A stretch of DNA of 46,446 bases, taken from positions 1 through 46,446 of the forward strand of contig JAXMOZ010000017.1 in the NCBI GenBank assembly GCA_034382075.1, in the 5' to 3' direction. The notes beneath the pieces are model-generated. The model saw nothing but the letters and a program-made list of their open reading frames with translations. It was not told the DNA's origin and made no database searches. Made by a program: the position numbers and the translations under genes. Shown here piece after piece: positions 14,869 through 23,895 of the stretch. The DNA comes from JAEULH01 sp034382075. Lineage in GTDB: Bacteria > Pseudomonadota > Alphaproteobacteria > Rhodospirillales > Defluviicoccaceae. Position 1 is the stretch's first letter, and each line of letters starts with the position of its first letter.

Positions 14869-15714
14869 TCAGACCAGGATCTTGCCGTCCGCGGAGAGGT
14901 AACCGAGCTCGGTCATCAGCGGTCGATGGCGAGCCAGGATCGCCTCGACCTGCGCCGGCGTCAGCTCCTCGCGCCAGCCCCCGGCGCGGCCGCGGCGAAA
15001 GAAGGCGTCGGCGCCCCGCGCTCGCTCGACGAACCCGTGTTCGCGCTCCTGCTCGGCGAGGACCCGGAAGGAGCTGTGGCGGATCGCCCGGCGCAGCCGG
15101 GCTTCGTCCTTGGGCATCTTGAGGAAGGCGCAGACGGCGGCGAAGGCGCGCCGCGGCGAGGCGAGCATGTCCTCGTAGCGCAGGGTCTCCAGGTTCAGCC
15201 CCGGCGCGTTGAGCCAGCTGCGCACGTGGGTCGACCAGTCGGAGACGATTTGAACGACGTGGCCCTCCTTCGCCGGGATTTCGAGGCCGCGAAAGCAGAT
15301 CGCCTTCACCGCCTGGTCCATGCTCACCGCGTAGTGGTGGCTGAACGACACGGCGACGTCCAGGGGATTGCGGATCACGTAGATGGCTCCGAACGTGACC
15401 TCGGGGGTGATCGTCGGGACGCCGGCGACGGTGGCGACGGCGGTATGGGTCTTGACCGGAACGAGCCCGGAGGACGCCGCCGCAATGGCCCGGTGCGCCT
15501 CCGGCCGCAGCCTGTTGATGTCGTCGCGCGAGAGCGCCGGCGGGTCCTTGCCCGAGATCCGCAGGTACGGCTCGATCCGCATGTCGCCCAGCGCGAACTC
15601 GGGCAGGGCGTTGATCTCTTGCGGCTGCGGCGCGTTGCGCAGGTAGTTGGCGAGGAACGCCCGCAACCAGGTGTTGCCGGACTTCGGGTAGGAGGCGAGC
15701 CAGAGGATGGGCAT
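14869..15714 (-). CDS. Sulfotransferase-domain protein
   Basis: A 281-residue PAPS-dependent sulfotransferase. The 5'-phosphosulfate loop is YPKSGNTWLRAFLAN at residues 8-22, and the 3'-phosphate site is YVIRNPLDVAVSFSHHYAVS near residue 115. Later the AFLKMPKDEARLRRAI and RRGRAGGWREELT segments match the family's C-terminal PAPS-contact region. It transfers sulfate to a hydroxyl or amine of an unknown acceptor, perhaps a cell-surface glycan. The gene is convergent with the sensor kinase: their stops are only 7 bp apart, so no separate terminator fits between them. 15715-15887 is a non-coding gap. Confidence 0.85.
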   Translation of the reverse strand: MPILWLASYPKSGNTWLRAFLANYLRNAPQPQEINALPEFALGDMRIEPYLRISGKDPPALSRDDINRLRPEAHRAIAAASSGLVPVKTHTAVATVAGVPTITPEVTFGAIYVIRNPLDVAVSFSHHYAVSMDQAVKAICFRGLEIPAKEGHVVQIVSDWSTHVRSWLNAPGLNLETLRYEDMLASPRRAFAAVCAFLKMPKDEARLRRAIRHSSFRVLAEQEREHGFVERARGADAFFRRGRAGGWREELTPAQVEAILARHRPLMTELGYLSADGKILV

Positions 15715-15887
15715 GGCGCCGGACGCTAGCGCATTCGGCGCGCCCGGTTAACCGTCATCGGTCGTTGCCGCGGCCGCGACGTTGCCGGGCCGCCGCCACC
15801 CCCGCATGGCGCGGCCCGGCCCATCACCCCCGTGACGCTTAACCCCACTGTCACAAGTTGCACCGTCGCAAGGACGGAGGTCGCCCG

Positions 15888-16937
15888 CTATCCCTCATAC
15901 GCACCAGCGGGGGCTTGCGTTTTGTGGCCCCGCCGGGACGTCGTCAATGCGCCTGTCGCGGCCACAGTCTGCGACGGCGTTTCCCCGAACAGCCGACGAT
16001 AGTGCCCGGCGAACCGGCCAAAGTTGAAGAAGCCGCAGCCCGTGGCCACGGTGGTGACGCTGCCTCCAGGGCCGGCCTCCAGCAGTGCCCGGCGCGCAGC
16101 GTGCAGCCGGCGACGGCGGAGCAACTCCATCGGCGTGCAACCGCGCCAGCGCCGACAGGCGTGTTGCAGCGCGCGGACGCTGATGCCGGCGACCCGAGCC
16201 ATGTCGTCGACGGTGATGGGGTCGGCGAAGCCCGCTTCGATCCACTCCTCCACTCGCCGAACGCGAGCCTCGGTGGCAGCCTGTCGCTCCACCTTGCCCG
16301 GTGCCGATGGATCCTGCGCGCAATCCAGAAACAGCATCAGTAACGTCGCTTCGAGGGCGCGCTTGGCCTCGGCCCCACCAAGCGCGCCCGAGCCCGGACG
16401 ATCCAGCTCGCGCGCCGCCCAGCGGCAGAGTGCCCTGAGCGACCGTGCTGCCGGCGTTTGCAGGGGAAGCTCGGTCGGCCAAGGCGCAGCTTCTCCGCCA
16501 GCGCCGCTGCGAAGACGCAGAGCGTCCGTCACCGCGGCCGCGGAGAAGGACAGGATCAGCAGCCGGAACGGCTCGGTTTCCAGGCGCAGAGATTGTCCCG
16601 GCGCGTGCAGGACGGCGCGGCTCGGCGTCGAGGCCGCTCGTCGGCCATCGATCCAATGGTTGATCCGGCCGCTTTCGTGCAGGGTCAGCCGGAAGGTGTC
16701 GCTGACCGGCCCGCAATCGACGCGAATGGAACTCGACGTCCGTACGTAGCTGAGGCTCGAACCGATGAGGTTCGCCTGATGCCAGGCGATGGCGTAGGTT
16801 CTGCCGCGGAGAAGGTGGGACCGGTGATCCTCCCACATCCGGCCGACCGCCTCGCGGGCGCAGTCAAGATCCGTCGTCTCCAACTGCCGGTAGTTGGCGA
16901 GATATTCGCTGCCGGAAACGACGTCCTGCCTGCTCAT
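15888..16937 (-). CDS. AraC-family transcription regulator
   Basis: A 349-residue regulator. Residues about 20-190 form an AraC-binding-like sensor domain (LTLHESGRINHWIDGRRA, then LHAPGQSLRLETEPFRLLIL). Residues about 230-335 form the double helix-turn-helix (ITVDDMARVAGISVRALQHA, then GGSVTTVATGCGFFNFGRF, then HYRRLFGETPSQT). The ATG at 16937 is preferred over an upstream TTG (16976). It faces the end of the sulfotransferase gene on the same strand with 173 bp between. The target genes and ligand are unknown. Confidence 0.85.
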   Translation of the reverse strand: MSRQDVVSGSEYLANYRQLETTDLDCAREAVGRMWEDHRSHLLRGRTYAIAWHQANLIGSSLSYVRTSSSIRVDCGPVSDTFRLTLHESGRINHWIDGRRAASTPSRAVLHAPGQSLRLETEPFRLLILSFSAAAVTDALRLRSGAGGEAAPWPTELPLQTPAARSLRALCRWAARELDRPGSGALGGAEAKRALEATLLMLFLDCAQDPSAPGKVERQAATEARVRRVEEWIEAGFADPITVDDMARVAGISVRALQHACRRWRGCTPMELLRRRRLHAARRALLEAGPGGSVTTVATGCGFFNFGRFAGHYRRLFGETPSQTVAATGALTTSRRGHKTQAPAGAYEG

Positions 16938-16983
16938 GTTTTTCGACCCATACGGGACTGAGGGCCGCCATCGCAACAGATTA

Positions 16984-17003
16984 CCCGGTGCCGGACAACC
17001 GGG
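16984..17003. terminator. Hairpin between cobQ and the AraC gene
   Basis: CCCGGT (16984-16989) pairs with ACCGGG (16998-17003). Five Ts follow on the plus strand, though no plus-strand gene precedes it. For cobQ (minus strand) the hairpin lies 97 bp after the stop without a T-run, so it is a weak candidate terminator. The AraC promoter should also be in 16938-17099. Confidence 0.35.
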
Positions 17004-17099
17004 TTTTTCCTTTGCCGGGTTTTGGCTCGAGGGTGTTCGGCGAAATTCGCGCCGAAAGCGCGCCCAGGAGGCTGTCGCTTCCCTGCGAAGAGCGTTCGC

Positions 17100-18599
17100 T
17101 CAGCGCGGGATCGGCGCCGCGGCCGCGTGCAGGGCGTCGAGGTCCAGGTGCCGCTCCAAGTGGTCGGCGAGAGCGTCGAGGACGCGCTCCACCTCGGCCT
17201 CGTAGGCAACTCCGCCGCCATGGCGCGCGCGCACTCGCGCCAGGAACGCGGCGCGAAAGCCGTCGGCGGCGAACAGCCCGTGCAGGTAGCAGCCGAACAC
17301 CCGCCGATCGGCAGAGAAACAGCCGTCGGCGCGGCCGTCGAAGCGGAGCATCGGCCGGGTCAGGCCGGCGCCGGTGGTCCGGCCCATGTGCATCTCGTAG
17401 CCCCGCACCGCCTCTCCGGTGGAAAGCTCCTGGCCGGCGGCCTCGCACAACGCCTTTTCGGCCGAAAGCTCGGTGGAGACGTCGAGCAGGCCGAGGCCCG
17501 GCGCCTCGCCGGCCGGCCCCTCGATGCCCAAGGGATCGTGCACCGCCCTGCCCAGCATCTGGTAGCCGCCGCACAGGCCGACGACGATGCCGCCGCGGCG
17601 GACGTGGGCGCGAAGATCGATGTCCCACCCCTGCTGGCAAAGGAAAGCCAAGTCGCTGATGGTGGCTTTCGACCCCGGCAGCACGATGATGTCGATGTCG
17701 CCGGGGATGGCCGCGCCGGGGTGGACGAACTGCACCTCCACATCGGGCTCGGCAATCAGCGGGTCGAGGTCGTCGAAGTTGGCGATGCGCTGGAGCAGCG
17801 GAACCGCCACCCGGATGGGCTGAGGCGCCTCGCCGGGCGTGGGCTCGGGCCGCTCAAGCGCCACCGCATCCTCGGCCGGAAGCCGCCGCGCGTCGGCAAA
17901 CCAGGGAACGATCCCGAAGCTGGCAAGCCCGGTGCGCTCGCCGATGATCGCGATCCCGTCGGCGAACAGGCTCACGTCGCCGCGGAACCTGTTGATGACG
18001 TAGCCGGCCAGCCGGCCGCGGTCGGCGTCGTCCAGGAGGGCGCAGGTGCCGACGATGCTGGCGATGACGCCGCCGCGGTCGATGTCGCCGACGAGCACCA
18101 CCGGGACGTTTGCCGCCACCGCGAAGCCCATGTTGGCGATGTCGCCTTGGCGCAGATTGACCTCCGCCGGGCTGCCGGCTCCTTCGACCATCACCAGGTC
18201 GGCATCCGCGGCAAGCCTGTGGAAGCTCTCCAGCACGGTCGCCAGCAGGGCCGGCTTCAGCCGCTGATAGTCGCGAGCCCTGGCATTGGTCAGCACCCGT
18301 CCCTGCACCACCACCTGCGCGCCGACGTCGGTCTGCGGCTTGAGCAGCACAGGGTTCATGTCGCTGGACGGGGGAACGCCGCAGGCGCGCGCCTGCAGCG
18401 CCTGGGCTCGGCCGATCTCGCCGCCATCGATCGTGACCGCGGCGTTGTTGGACATATTCTGCGGCTTGAACGGCCGCACCTTGAGCCCGCGGCGGGTGAA
18501 GGCGCGGCAGAGGCCGGCGGAGAGCAGAGACTTGCCGACGTCGGAGCCGGTCCCCTGCAGCATCAGCGCCCGAGTTCGGGCGCCGTCAGCGCCCGGCAA
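17100..18599 (-). CDS. cobQ: Cobyric acid synthase
   Basis: A 499-residue enzyme that amidates four carboxylates of adenosylcobyrinic a,c-diamide using glutamine and ATP, giving cobyric acid. The N-terminal P-loop is LMLQGTGSDVGKSLLSAGL, followed by KPQNMSNNAAV. The C-terminal glutamine amidotransferase domain has GLCGGYQMLG with the nucleophile Cys, and a later FGCYLHGLF containing His. The TTG start at 18599 is supported by GAGG seven bases upstream and by the short N terminus typical of the family; it overlaps the end of the lipoprotein gene by 14 bp. It is the last gene of the cobalamin cluster. Confidence 0.9.
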   Translation of the reverse strand: MPGADGARTRALMLQGTGSDVGKSLLSAGLCRAFTRRGLKVRPFKPQNMSNNAAVTIDGGEIGRAQALQARACGVPPSSDMNPVLLKPQTDVGAQVVVQGRVLTNARARDYQRLKPALLATVLESFHRLAADADLVMVEGAGSPAEVNLRQGDIANMGFAVAANVPVVLVGDIDRGGVIASIVGTCALLDDADRGRLAGYVINRFRGDVSLFADGIAIIGERTGLASFGIVPWFADARRLPAEDAVALERPEPTPGEAPQPIRVAVPLLQRIANFDDLDPLIAEPDVEVQFVHPGAAIPGDIDIIVLPGSKATISDLAFLCQQGWDIDLRAHVRRGGIVVGLCGGYQMLGRAVHDPLGIEGPAGEAPGLGLLDVSTELSAEKALCEAAGQELSTGEAVRGYEMHMGRTTGAGLTRPMLRFDGRADGCFSADRRVFGCYLHGLFAADGFRAAFLARVRARHGGGVAYEAEVERVLDALADHLERHLDLDALHAAAAPIPR

Positions 18600-19401
18600 G
18601 CGTCTGCCTCAGAACATCGGCCTGCGGGTTTGCGACCTCGCGGCGCAGGAGGATGGCCTCCGGCGTCACGGCTCGGCCATAGAAGGCCTGGTTGAGATCG
18701 TTGCGGCGGATGATGCCGGCGCCCTCGAGGCTCATGCCGGCGAACAGCCCGGAGACGTTGGAGTAGCCGAGGATGTCGGCGCCGAGCGCGGTTGTGGTGG
18801 CGGCGCCGAGCCCGCCGCCCATCTCGCCGACGGCAAAGGTGAGATCGCCGCCGAACTTGCCCTGGTTGCGGATGACGGCGTTGACCGCGCGCTGGCTGCG
18901 CAACAGCAGCACCACTTCGGCCGACTGGAATCCGGCCTGCAAGCCGAAGCTGCCGGCGGCGAGGTTGTAGAACGCCGGGTTGCTCCAGCTCCCGTCTTGG
19001 CCGCGGACCAGGACGACGCCCGAGCCGCCTTGCGCGCCGACGATGAACGCACCCTTGGTCACGGCGGGAAAGATGGCGATGCCCCGCGCCGTCCTTAAGT
19101 TGGCGCGGAACATCTTGGCCATGTCGTCGTCCTGGTTCTTCAGCCTCTCGACCGCCCAGCGCGACGCATCGACCAAGCTTCCCGCCTCGGTCCGGGTGTC
19201 CCAGGTTCGCGAGCAGCCGCCGAGAGCGGCGACGAGAAGAAAGAGGCTGAAGAGCGCGCCGATGCGCGACAGAAGCGTGTAATGATGCTGATGCGCCAGA
19301 AGTGAAACGGCGTCACCGTGAGCCGCGAAGCGGCGCGGCGATCCAGAAGAACCGATACCTGAATTGCTTCGTCGGCTATACCTCCCCGCAATGACGACCA
19401 T
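18586..19401 (-). CDS. SYLF-domain lipoprotein
   Basis: A SYLF (Ysc84-like, lipid-binding) domain protein. The hydrophobic stretch IGALFSLFLLVAALGGC (47-63) ends in a lipobox, so Cys63 would be lipidated. The SYLF core follows: AKMFRANLRTARGIAIFP, then GAFIVGAQGGSGVVLVR, GSFGLQAGFQSAEVVLLL, and GADILGYSNVSGLFAG. The ATG at 19401 has AGGA four bases upstream, but it gives an unusual 46-residue n-region before the signal; a start closer to the lipobox is not visible in frame, so the true start is uncertain. It lies inside the cobalamin cluster between cobO and cobQ although nothing links the family to B12. Confidence 0.8.
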   Translation of the reverse strand: MVVIAGRYSRRSNSGIGSSGSPRRFAAHGDAVSLLAHQHHYTLLSRIGALFSLFLLVAALGGCSRTWDTRTEAGSLVDASRWAVERLKNQDDDMAKMFRANLRTARGIAIFPAVTKGAFIVGAQGGSGVVLVRGQDGSWSNPAFYNLAAGSFGLQAGFQSAEVVLLLRSQRAVNAVIRNQGKFGGDLTFAVGEMGGGLGAATTTALGADILGYSNVSGLFAGMSLEGAGIIRRNDLNQAFYGRAVTPEAILLRREVANPQADVLRQTLAGR

Positions 19402-19486
19402 CTTTTCCTGATCCACCTTTGACCACACGCTGTTTCTACAACGCCGACGGGGTTAGGCAATCACGGAGCCGCGGGGCGGGCAAGTC

Positions 19487-20098
19487 TCAAAATTCGACGC
19501 CCGCCTGCGCCTTCACCCCGGAGCGGAACGGGTGCTTGACCATGGTCATCTCGGTGACCAGGTCGGCCGCCTCGATCAGCTCGTCCTTGGCGTTTCGCCC
19601 GGTGACGACGACGTGCAGATCCGGACGGCGTGCGGCAAAGACCGGCAGCACCTCGTCGATCTCGAGGTAGCCATAGCGCAGGACGATGTTGAGCTCGTCC
19701 AGGATCACCATCCGGTAGCTGGGATCGTCCAGCATCTGTTTCGCCGTCTCCCAGGCCTGCCTCGCCGCGGCGATGTCGCGCTGGCGGTCCTGGGTGTCCC
19801 AGGTGAAGCCCTCGCCCATGGCCTTCATCACGCACAGGTCGGGGAAGCGGGCAAGGATGTCGCGCTCGCCGGTTGCCCAGGCGCCCTTGACGAACTGGAC
19901 GATGCCCACCTTGAAGCCGTGGCCGATGCTGCGGAGCGCCAGGCCGACCGCGGCGGTGGTCTTGCCCTTGCCCTTGCCGGTATGGACGATGAGCAGCCCC
20001 CGCTCCTCGGTTTTGGTCGCCAGGATCTTGTCCCGGGCGGCCTTCTTTTTCGCCATTTTCTCGGCGTGGCGCCGGTCGAGATCCTCCTCGCTGCTCAT
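19487..20098 (-). CDS. cobO: Corrinoid adenosyltransferase CobO
   Basis: A 203-residue ATP:cob(I)alamin adenosyltransferase of the CobO/BtuR family, which attaches the adenosyl group to reduced cobalt. The P-loop is LLIVHTGKGKGKTTAAVGLA (about 36-55), followed by GIVQFVKGAWATGERDIL, GEGFTWDTQDRQRD and MVILDELNIVLRYGYL. The length is typical. The ATG at 20098 overlaps the cobN stop (ATGA at 20095-20098), so the two are translated together. The gap to the lipoprotein gene is about 85 bp. Confidence 0.93.
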   Translation of the reverse strand: MSSEEDLDRRHAEKMAKKKAARDKILATKTEERGLLIVHTGKGKGKTTAAVGLALRSIGHGFKVGIVQFVKGAWATGERDILARFPDLCVMKAMGEGFTWDTQDRQRDIAAARQAWETAKQMLDDPSYRMVILDELNIVLRYGYLEIDEVLPVFAARRPDLHVVVTGRNAKDELIEAADLVTEMTMVKHPFRSGVKAQAGVEF

Positions 20099-23000
20099 GA
20101 GCCTCCTCCCCTCGCTGTATGTTTCGCCGCCGAGCCTGCCAGCGCCTTCAGCGCCTGGTGCGCGCCGTTGAGCCGCGGCCGCCACAGGTCCCGGTCCATG
20201 GCCTCGAGCAGCCGCTCGCTCATCTCCTTGAGCGCCGACGGATTGTTCTCGGCGATGAAAGTCCGGACCTCCTCGTCGTCGAGGTACGCCTGGTAGACGG
20301 CGTCGAAGTGGTGGTCCTCGACGCAATGGGTGGTGGCGGCAAACGCGAACAGATAGTCCACGGTCGCCGCCATCTCGAACGCGCCCTTGTAGCCGTGGCG
20401 CATGACGCCCTTGATCCACTTCGGGTTCACCACCCGAGCGCGGACGACGCGGGCGATCTCCTCGGACAGCGTTCTGAGCCGCGGCGTCTCCGGCCGGGAG
20501 TGGTCAGCGTGGTAGATCGCGGGTTGCTCGCCCGAGAGCACCCGGACGCTCGCGGCCAGCCCGCCCTCGAACTGGTAGTAGTCGTCGGAGTCGAGGATGT
20601 CGTGCTCGCGGTTGTCCTGGTTCTGCACCACCACCTCGACGGAGCCGAGGCGGCTTGCGAACTGCGCCTGCGCCGCCCGGCCGTCCAGCCCGGCGCCGTA
20701 GGCGTAGCCGCCCCAGGCGAGATAGGCGCGGGCGAGATCGGCGTCCGTCTCCCAGCCGCGTTCGTCGATCAGCGCCTGCAAGCCGGCGCCGTACGCACCG
20801 GGCTTGGAGCCGAACACCCGGCAGCCGGCGAGGCTGGCGGCGTCTTCCATGCTCGCGCCTTCGGCCGCGAGCTTATCGGTCTCGTCCCGCACCCGCGCCG
20901 CCAGCGGGTTGCTCTCCTCCGCCTCGTCGAGGGCGGCCACCGTCCGGGCGGCGCTGTCGAACAGGGCGATCAGGCCGGGGAAGGCGTCGCGAAAGAAGCC
21001 GGAGACCCGCAAGGTGACGTCGACCCGCGGCCGGTCGAGCACGCTCAAGGGCAGGATCTCGAAGCCGGTCACCCGCCGCGACGCGGTGTCCCAGGTCGGC
21101 CGGGCGCCCAGCAGCGCCAGCGCCTGGGCGATGTCGTCGCCACCGGTGCGCATGTTGCTCGTCCCCCAGGCGCTGATCGCCAGGGTCCTTGGCCAGGCAC
21201 CCTGGTCCTGCAGGTGCCGTTCGACCAGGAGCGCCGCCGACTTCCATCCCAGCGTCCAGGCCGCCGGCGTCGGCACGGTGCGGGTGTCGACGGAATAGAA
21301 GTTGCGTCCCGTGGGCAGAACGTCCGGCTTGCCCCGGGTCGGCGCGCCGGACGGGCCGGGCGGAACGAACCGCCCCGCCAGCCCGGCGAGGATGCCGGCG
21401 ATCTCGGCCTTGCCGCAGGCGGTCACCGCCGGGCGCAGCCGAGCCTCGACCGCAGCAAGCACCGGGAGGGTGCGTGTCCATTCCGGCTCAGGTGGACGCG
21501 CGCCCTCGACCAGCGCCGCGGCCAGAGCCTCCAGCCGCTCCACCGTGTCGCCCGTCGTCCGCCAAGGCTCCGGACCCGCCAGCGCCTCGGGCCGCGGCCC
21601 TTCCCACGGCGCGGCAAGGTCGCAATCCAGCGGATCGAAGCCGAGACCGAGATCGCCGGACAAAGCCCGGTGCAGCGAGGCGTCGCCTTTTGTTCCATCA
21701 CCACGAGGAATGCGGACCAGCGCCACCAGCAGGTCGCGCAGCTGCTCGCCTTGCGGCGCCTCGCCGAAGACGTGGAGGCCGTCGCGGATCTGCATTTCCT
21801 TGAGCTCGCACAGGTAGGCGTCGAGCTTGCCCAGGGCCGCGTCGTTCTCCTCGCCCGGGTCGATCCCGCAATCGACGTCGAGGCCGGTGGCGCGGCAAAG
21901 CGAGAGGATGTCCTCCCTGAGCACCCCGAGCCGCCTGGGATCCACGCCCGCCGCCTCGTAGTACTCGTCGACGAGCTGCTCGAGGTCGCGCAGCGGCCCG
22001 TAGCTCTCGGCCCTGGTCATCGGCGGGGTGAGATGATCGACGATCACCGCCTGCGCCCGGCGCTTGGCCTGGGTTCCTTCGCCGGGATCGTTGACGATGA
22101 ACGGATAGAGATGCGGCAGCGGCCCCAGCGCCGCCTCGGGCAGGCACTCCGCCGACAGCGCCAGGCCCTTGCCCGGCAGCCATTCCAGGTTGCCGTGCTT
22201 GCCCATGTGGATGATGGCGTCGGCGCGGAAGGCGTCCTGGATCCAGGCGTAAAAGGCGAGGTAGCCGTGCGGCGGCGGCAGGTCGGGGTCGTGGTAGCTC
22301 GTCTGCGGGTCGATGTTGTAGCCGCGCGCCGGCTGCAGGCCGATGGCGACGTTGCCGCAGCGGAAGGCGGCCACCGAGAAGCGGCCGCAGTCGAGCCGGC
22401 CCGGGCGGTAGCGCGGATCCGCCTCCGCCGATCCCCAGCGCGACGTCACCCGGTCTTGCACCGGCCGCGGCAGGCTGGCGAAGTAGGGCGCGTACTCCGA
22501 CATGGGCAGGCTCTCGGCCACCTCGCGGCCCGATAGGCCCGCCATGTCGTTGGTCGGGCCCGCCAGCAGCCGGTCGACCAGGGCGTTGCCGCTCTCCGGG
22601 ATCTCCTCCACCCGGTAGCCGGCCTCGGCCAGGGCGCGGAGCACGTTCAGGGTCCCGGCCGGGGTGTCGAGGCCAACGCCGTTACCGATCCGGCCGTCGC
22701 GGTTGGGATAGTTGGCGAGCACCAGCGCGATCCGCCGCTCCGCCGGCTGCTTGCGGCGCAGCCGGCTCCATCCGGCGGCCAGGCTGCAGACGAAGTCGAT
22801 GCGGTCCGCCACCGGTACGTACTGAACGAGGTCCGCCTCGGTAAGCGGATCGCGGTAAGCCTCTCCCTTGAAGGAGACGGCGCGCGAGAGGATCCGCCCG
22901 TCCACCTCGGGCAGCGCCACGTTCATGGCGATGTCGCGCGGCGCAAGGCCGTGGGTCCCCTGCCGCCAGGCCGCCTCGGTGGAGGTCGCGAACACCACCT

Positions 23001-23877
23001 GCAGCACCGGGCAGTCGCAGGCGGAAAACGGGGTCTGCGCGGGTTCGCCGCCGGGGGCGGAGACGGCGAAGCCGGTCGCGTTCAAGATCACGTCCGGCGG
23101 CGCTTCGGCGAGGACGCCCTCGAGGATCGCCGCCGCAACCGGGTCCTTGAGGCTCGAGGTGAACAGCGGCAGCGGGTTCATCCTCCGCTTTTCCAGCCCC
23201 GCAACCAGGGCATCGACCGCGGCAAGGTTCCCCGCCTGCACCAGGGCGCGATAGAAGACGACGGCGGCGACGGGACGTCCGTCCTGCCAGCGGGCGCGAA
23301 GCGACGCCAACTCGGCGGCGGCGGCGCCGGCGTAGATCCCGGCGCGGAGCAGCGGCTTCGGCTCGCGCCACTCGCGGTCACGCCCGAACAGCGAGGCGGC
23401 GTAGCGCAGGAACTGGGCGGCATTGTCGATGCCGCCGTGAACCAGGTATTGCCACAGCCGGTGCCAGCCTTCGGCGGGGACGGTGGACAGCTCGGCCAGC
23501 TCCGGGTCGGGCTGGTCGTCTCCGGGAAGGAACGCGACGGCGATGTCCCGGTCGGCCGCAATGGCGGCGATCTGCTCGACCCCGTATGGCCAGTAGCCGC
23601 GGCCGCCGAGCAGGCGCACGATGACCAGCCGGGCCTCGCCGGCGACCGCATCGACGAAGGTATCCACCGACAGGTGGTGGCCCAGGCGGAGCAGGTTGGC
23701 GAGCCGCAGGCTCGGCTGCCGCTCGTCTTCCGCGACGAGCCCCGCTTGCGCCGCGGCGAGGCAGGCGATCTCGGTGTCCGCCGCGGAAAGCACAACGATG
23801 TCGCCCGGGGTCTGGCCCAGGTCGACGGCGGCCGAACCATCGTCAATTTGCCCGGGCCGGGTCGCGAGCAGGTGCAT
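20095..23877 (-). CDS. cobN: Cobaltochelatase subunit CobN
   Basis: A 1260-residue large subunit of the aerobic-pathway cobaltochelatase, which inserts cobalt into hydrogenobyrinic a,c-diamide using ATP with CobS and CobT. Family features include the long N-terminal region, the HMGKHGNLEWLPGKGLALS block, PRVDVTLRVSGFFRDAFPGL, and a C-terminal GVMRHGYKGAFEMAATVDYL. The length is near the usual 1250-1300. cobS and cobT are not in the window. cobN starts 18 bp after cobW and overlaps cobO, so it sits in the middle of the operon. Confidence 0.95.
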   Translation of the reverse strand: MHLLATRPGQIDDGSAAVDLGQTPGDIVVLSAADTEIACLAAAQAGLVAEDERQPSLRLANLLRLGHHLSVDTFVDAVAGEARLVIVRLLGGRGYWPYGVEQIAAIAADRDIAVAFLPGDDQPDPELAELSTVPAEGWHRLWQYLVHGGIDNAAQFLRYAASLFGRDREWREPKPLLRAGIYAGAAAAELASLRARWQDGRPVAAVVFYRALVQAGNLAAVDALVAGLEKRRMNPLPLFTSSLKDPVAAAILEGVLAEAPPDVILNATGFAVSAPGGEPAQTPFSACDCPVLQVVFATSTEAAWRQGTHGLAPRDIAMNVALPEVDGRILSRAVSFKGEAYRDPLTEADLVQYVPVADRIDFVCSLAAGWSRLRRKQPAERRIALVLANYPNRDGRIGNGVGLDTPAGTLNVLRALAEAGYRVEEIPESGNALVDRLLAGPTNDMAGLSGREVAESLPMSEYAPYFASLPRPVQDRVTSRWGSAEADPRYRPGRLDCGRFSVAAFRCGNVAIGLQPARGYNIDPQTSYHDPDLPPPHGYLAFYAWIQDAFRADAIIHMGKHGNLEWLPGKGLALSAECLPEAALGPLPHLYPFIVNDPGEGTQAKRRAQAVIVDHLTPPMTRAESYGPLRDLEQLVDEYYEAAGVDPRRLGVLREDILSLCRATGLDVDCGIDPGEENDAALGKLDAYLCELKEMQIRDGLHVFGEAPQGEQLRDLLVALVRIPRGDGTKGDASLHRALSGDLGLGFDPLDCDLAAPWEGPRPEALAGPEPWRTTGDTVERLEALAAALVEGARPPEPEWTRTLPVLAAVEARLRPAVTACGKAEIAGILAGLAGRFVPPGPSGAPTRGKPDVLPTGRNFYSVDTRTVPTPAAWTLGWKSAALLVERHLQDQGAWPRTLAISAWGTSNMRTGGDDIAQALALLGARPTWDTASRRVTGFEILPLSVLDRPRVDVTLRVSGFFRDAFPGLIALFDSAARTVAALDEAEESNPLAARVRDETDKLAAEGASMEDAASLAGCRVFGSKPGAYGAGLQALIDERGWETDADLARAYLAWGGYAYGAGLDGRAAQAQFASRLGSVEVVVQNQDNREHDILDSDDYYQFEGGLAASVRVLSGEQPAIYHADHSRPETPRLRTLSEEIARVVRARVVNPKWIKGVMRHGYKGAFEMAATVDYLFAFAATTHCVEDHHFDAVYQAYLDDEEVRTFIAENNPSALKEMSERLLEAMDRDLWRPRLNGAHQALKALAGSAAKHTARGGGS

Positions 23878-23895
23878 CGGCTCAGCCGGCCGCGC

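Noticed and set aside
16984..17008. Plus-strand intrinsic terminator (hairpin plus five Ts)
   Set aside because: No plus-strand gene lies upstream, so only a weak minus-strand role for cobQ is kept.
18586..19428. SYLF gene starting at the GTG at 19428
   Set aside because: The ATG at 19401 has an AGGA site and the extra nine residues do not help; even so the true start may be nearer the lipobox.
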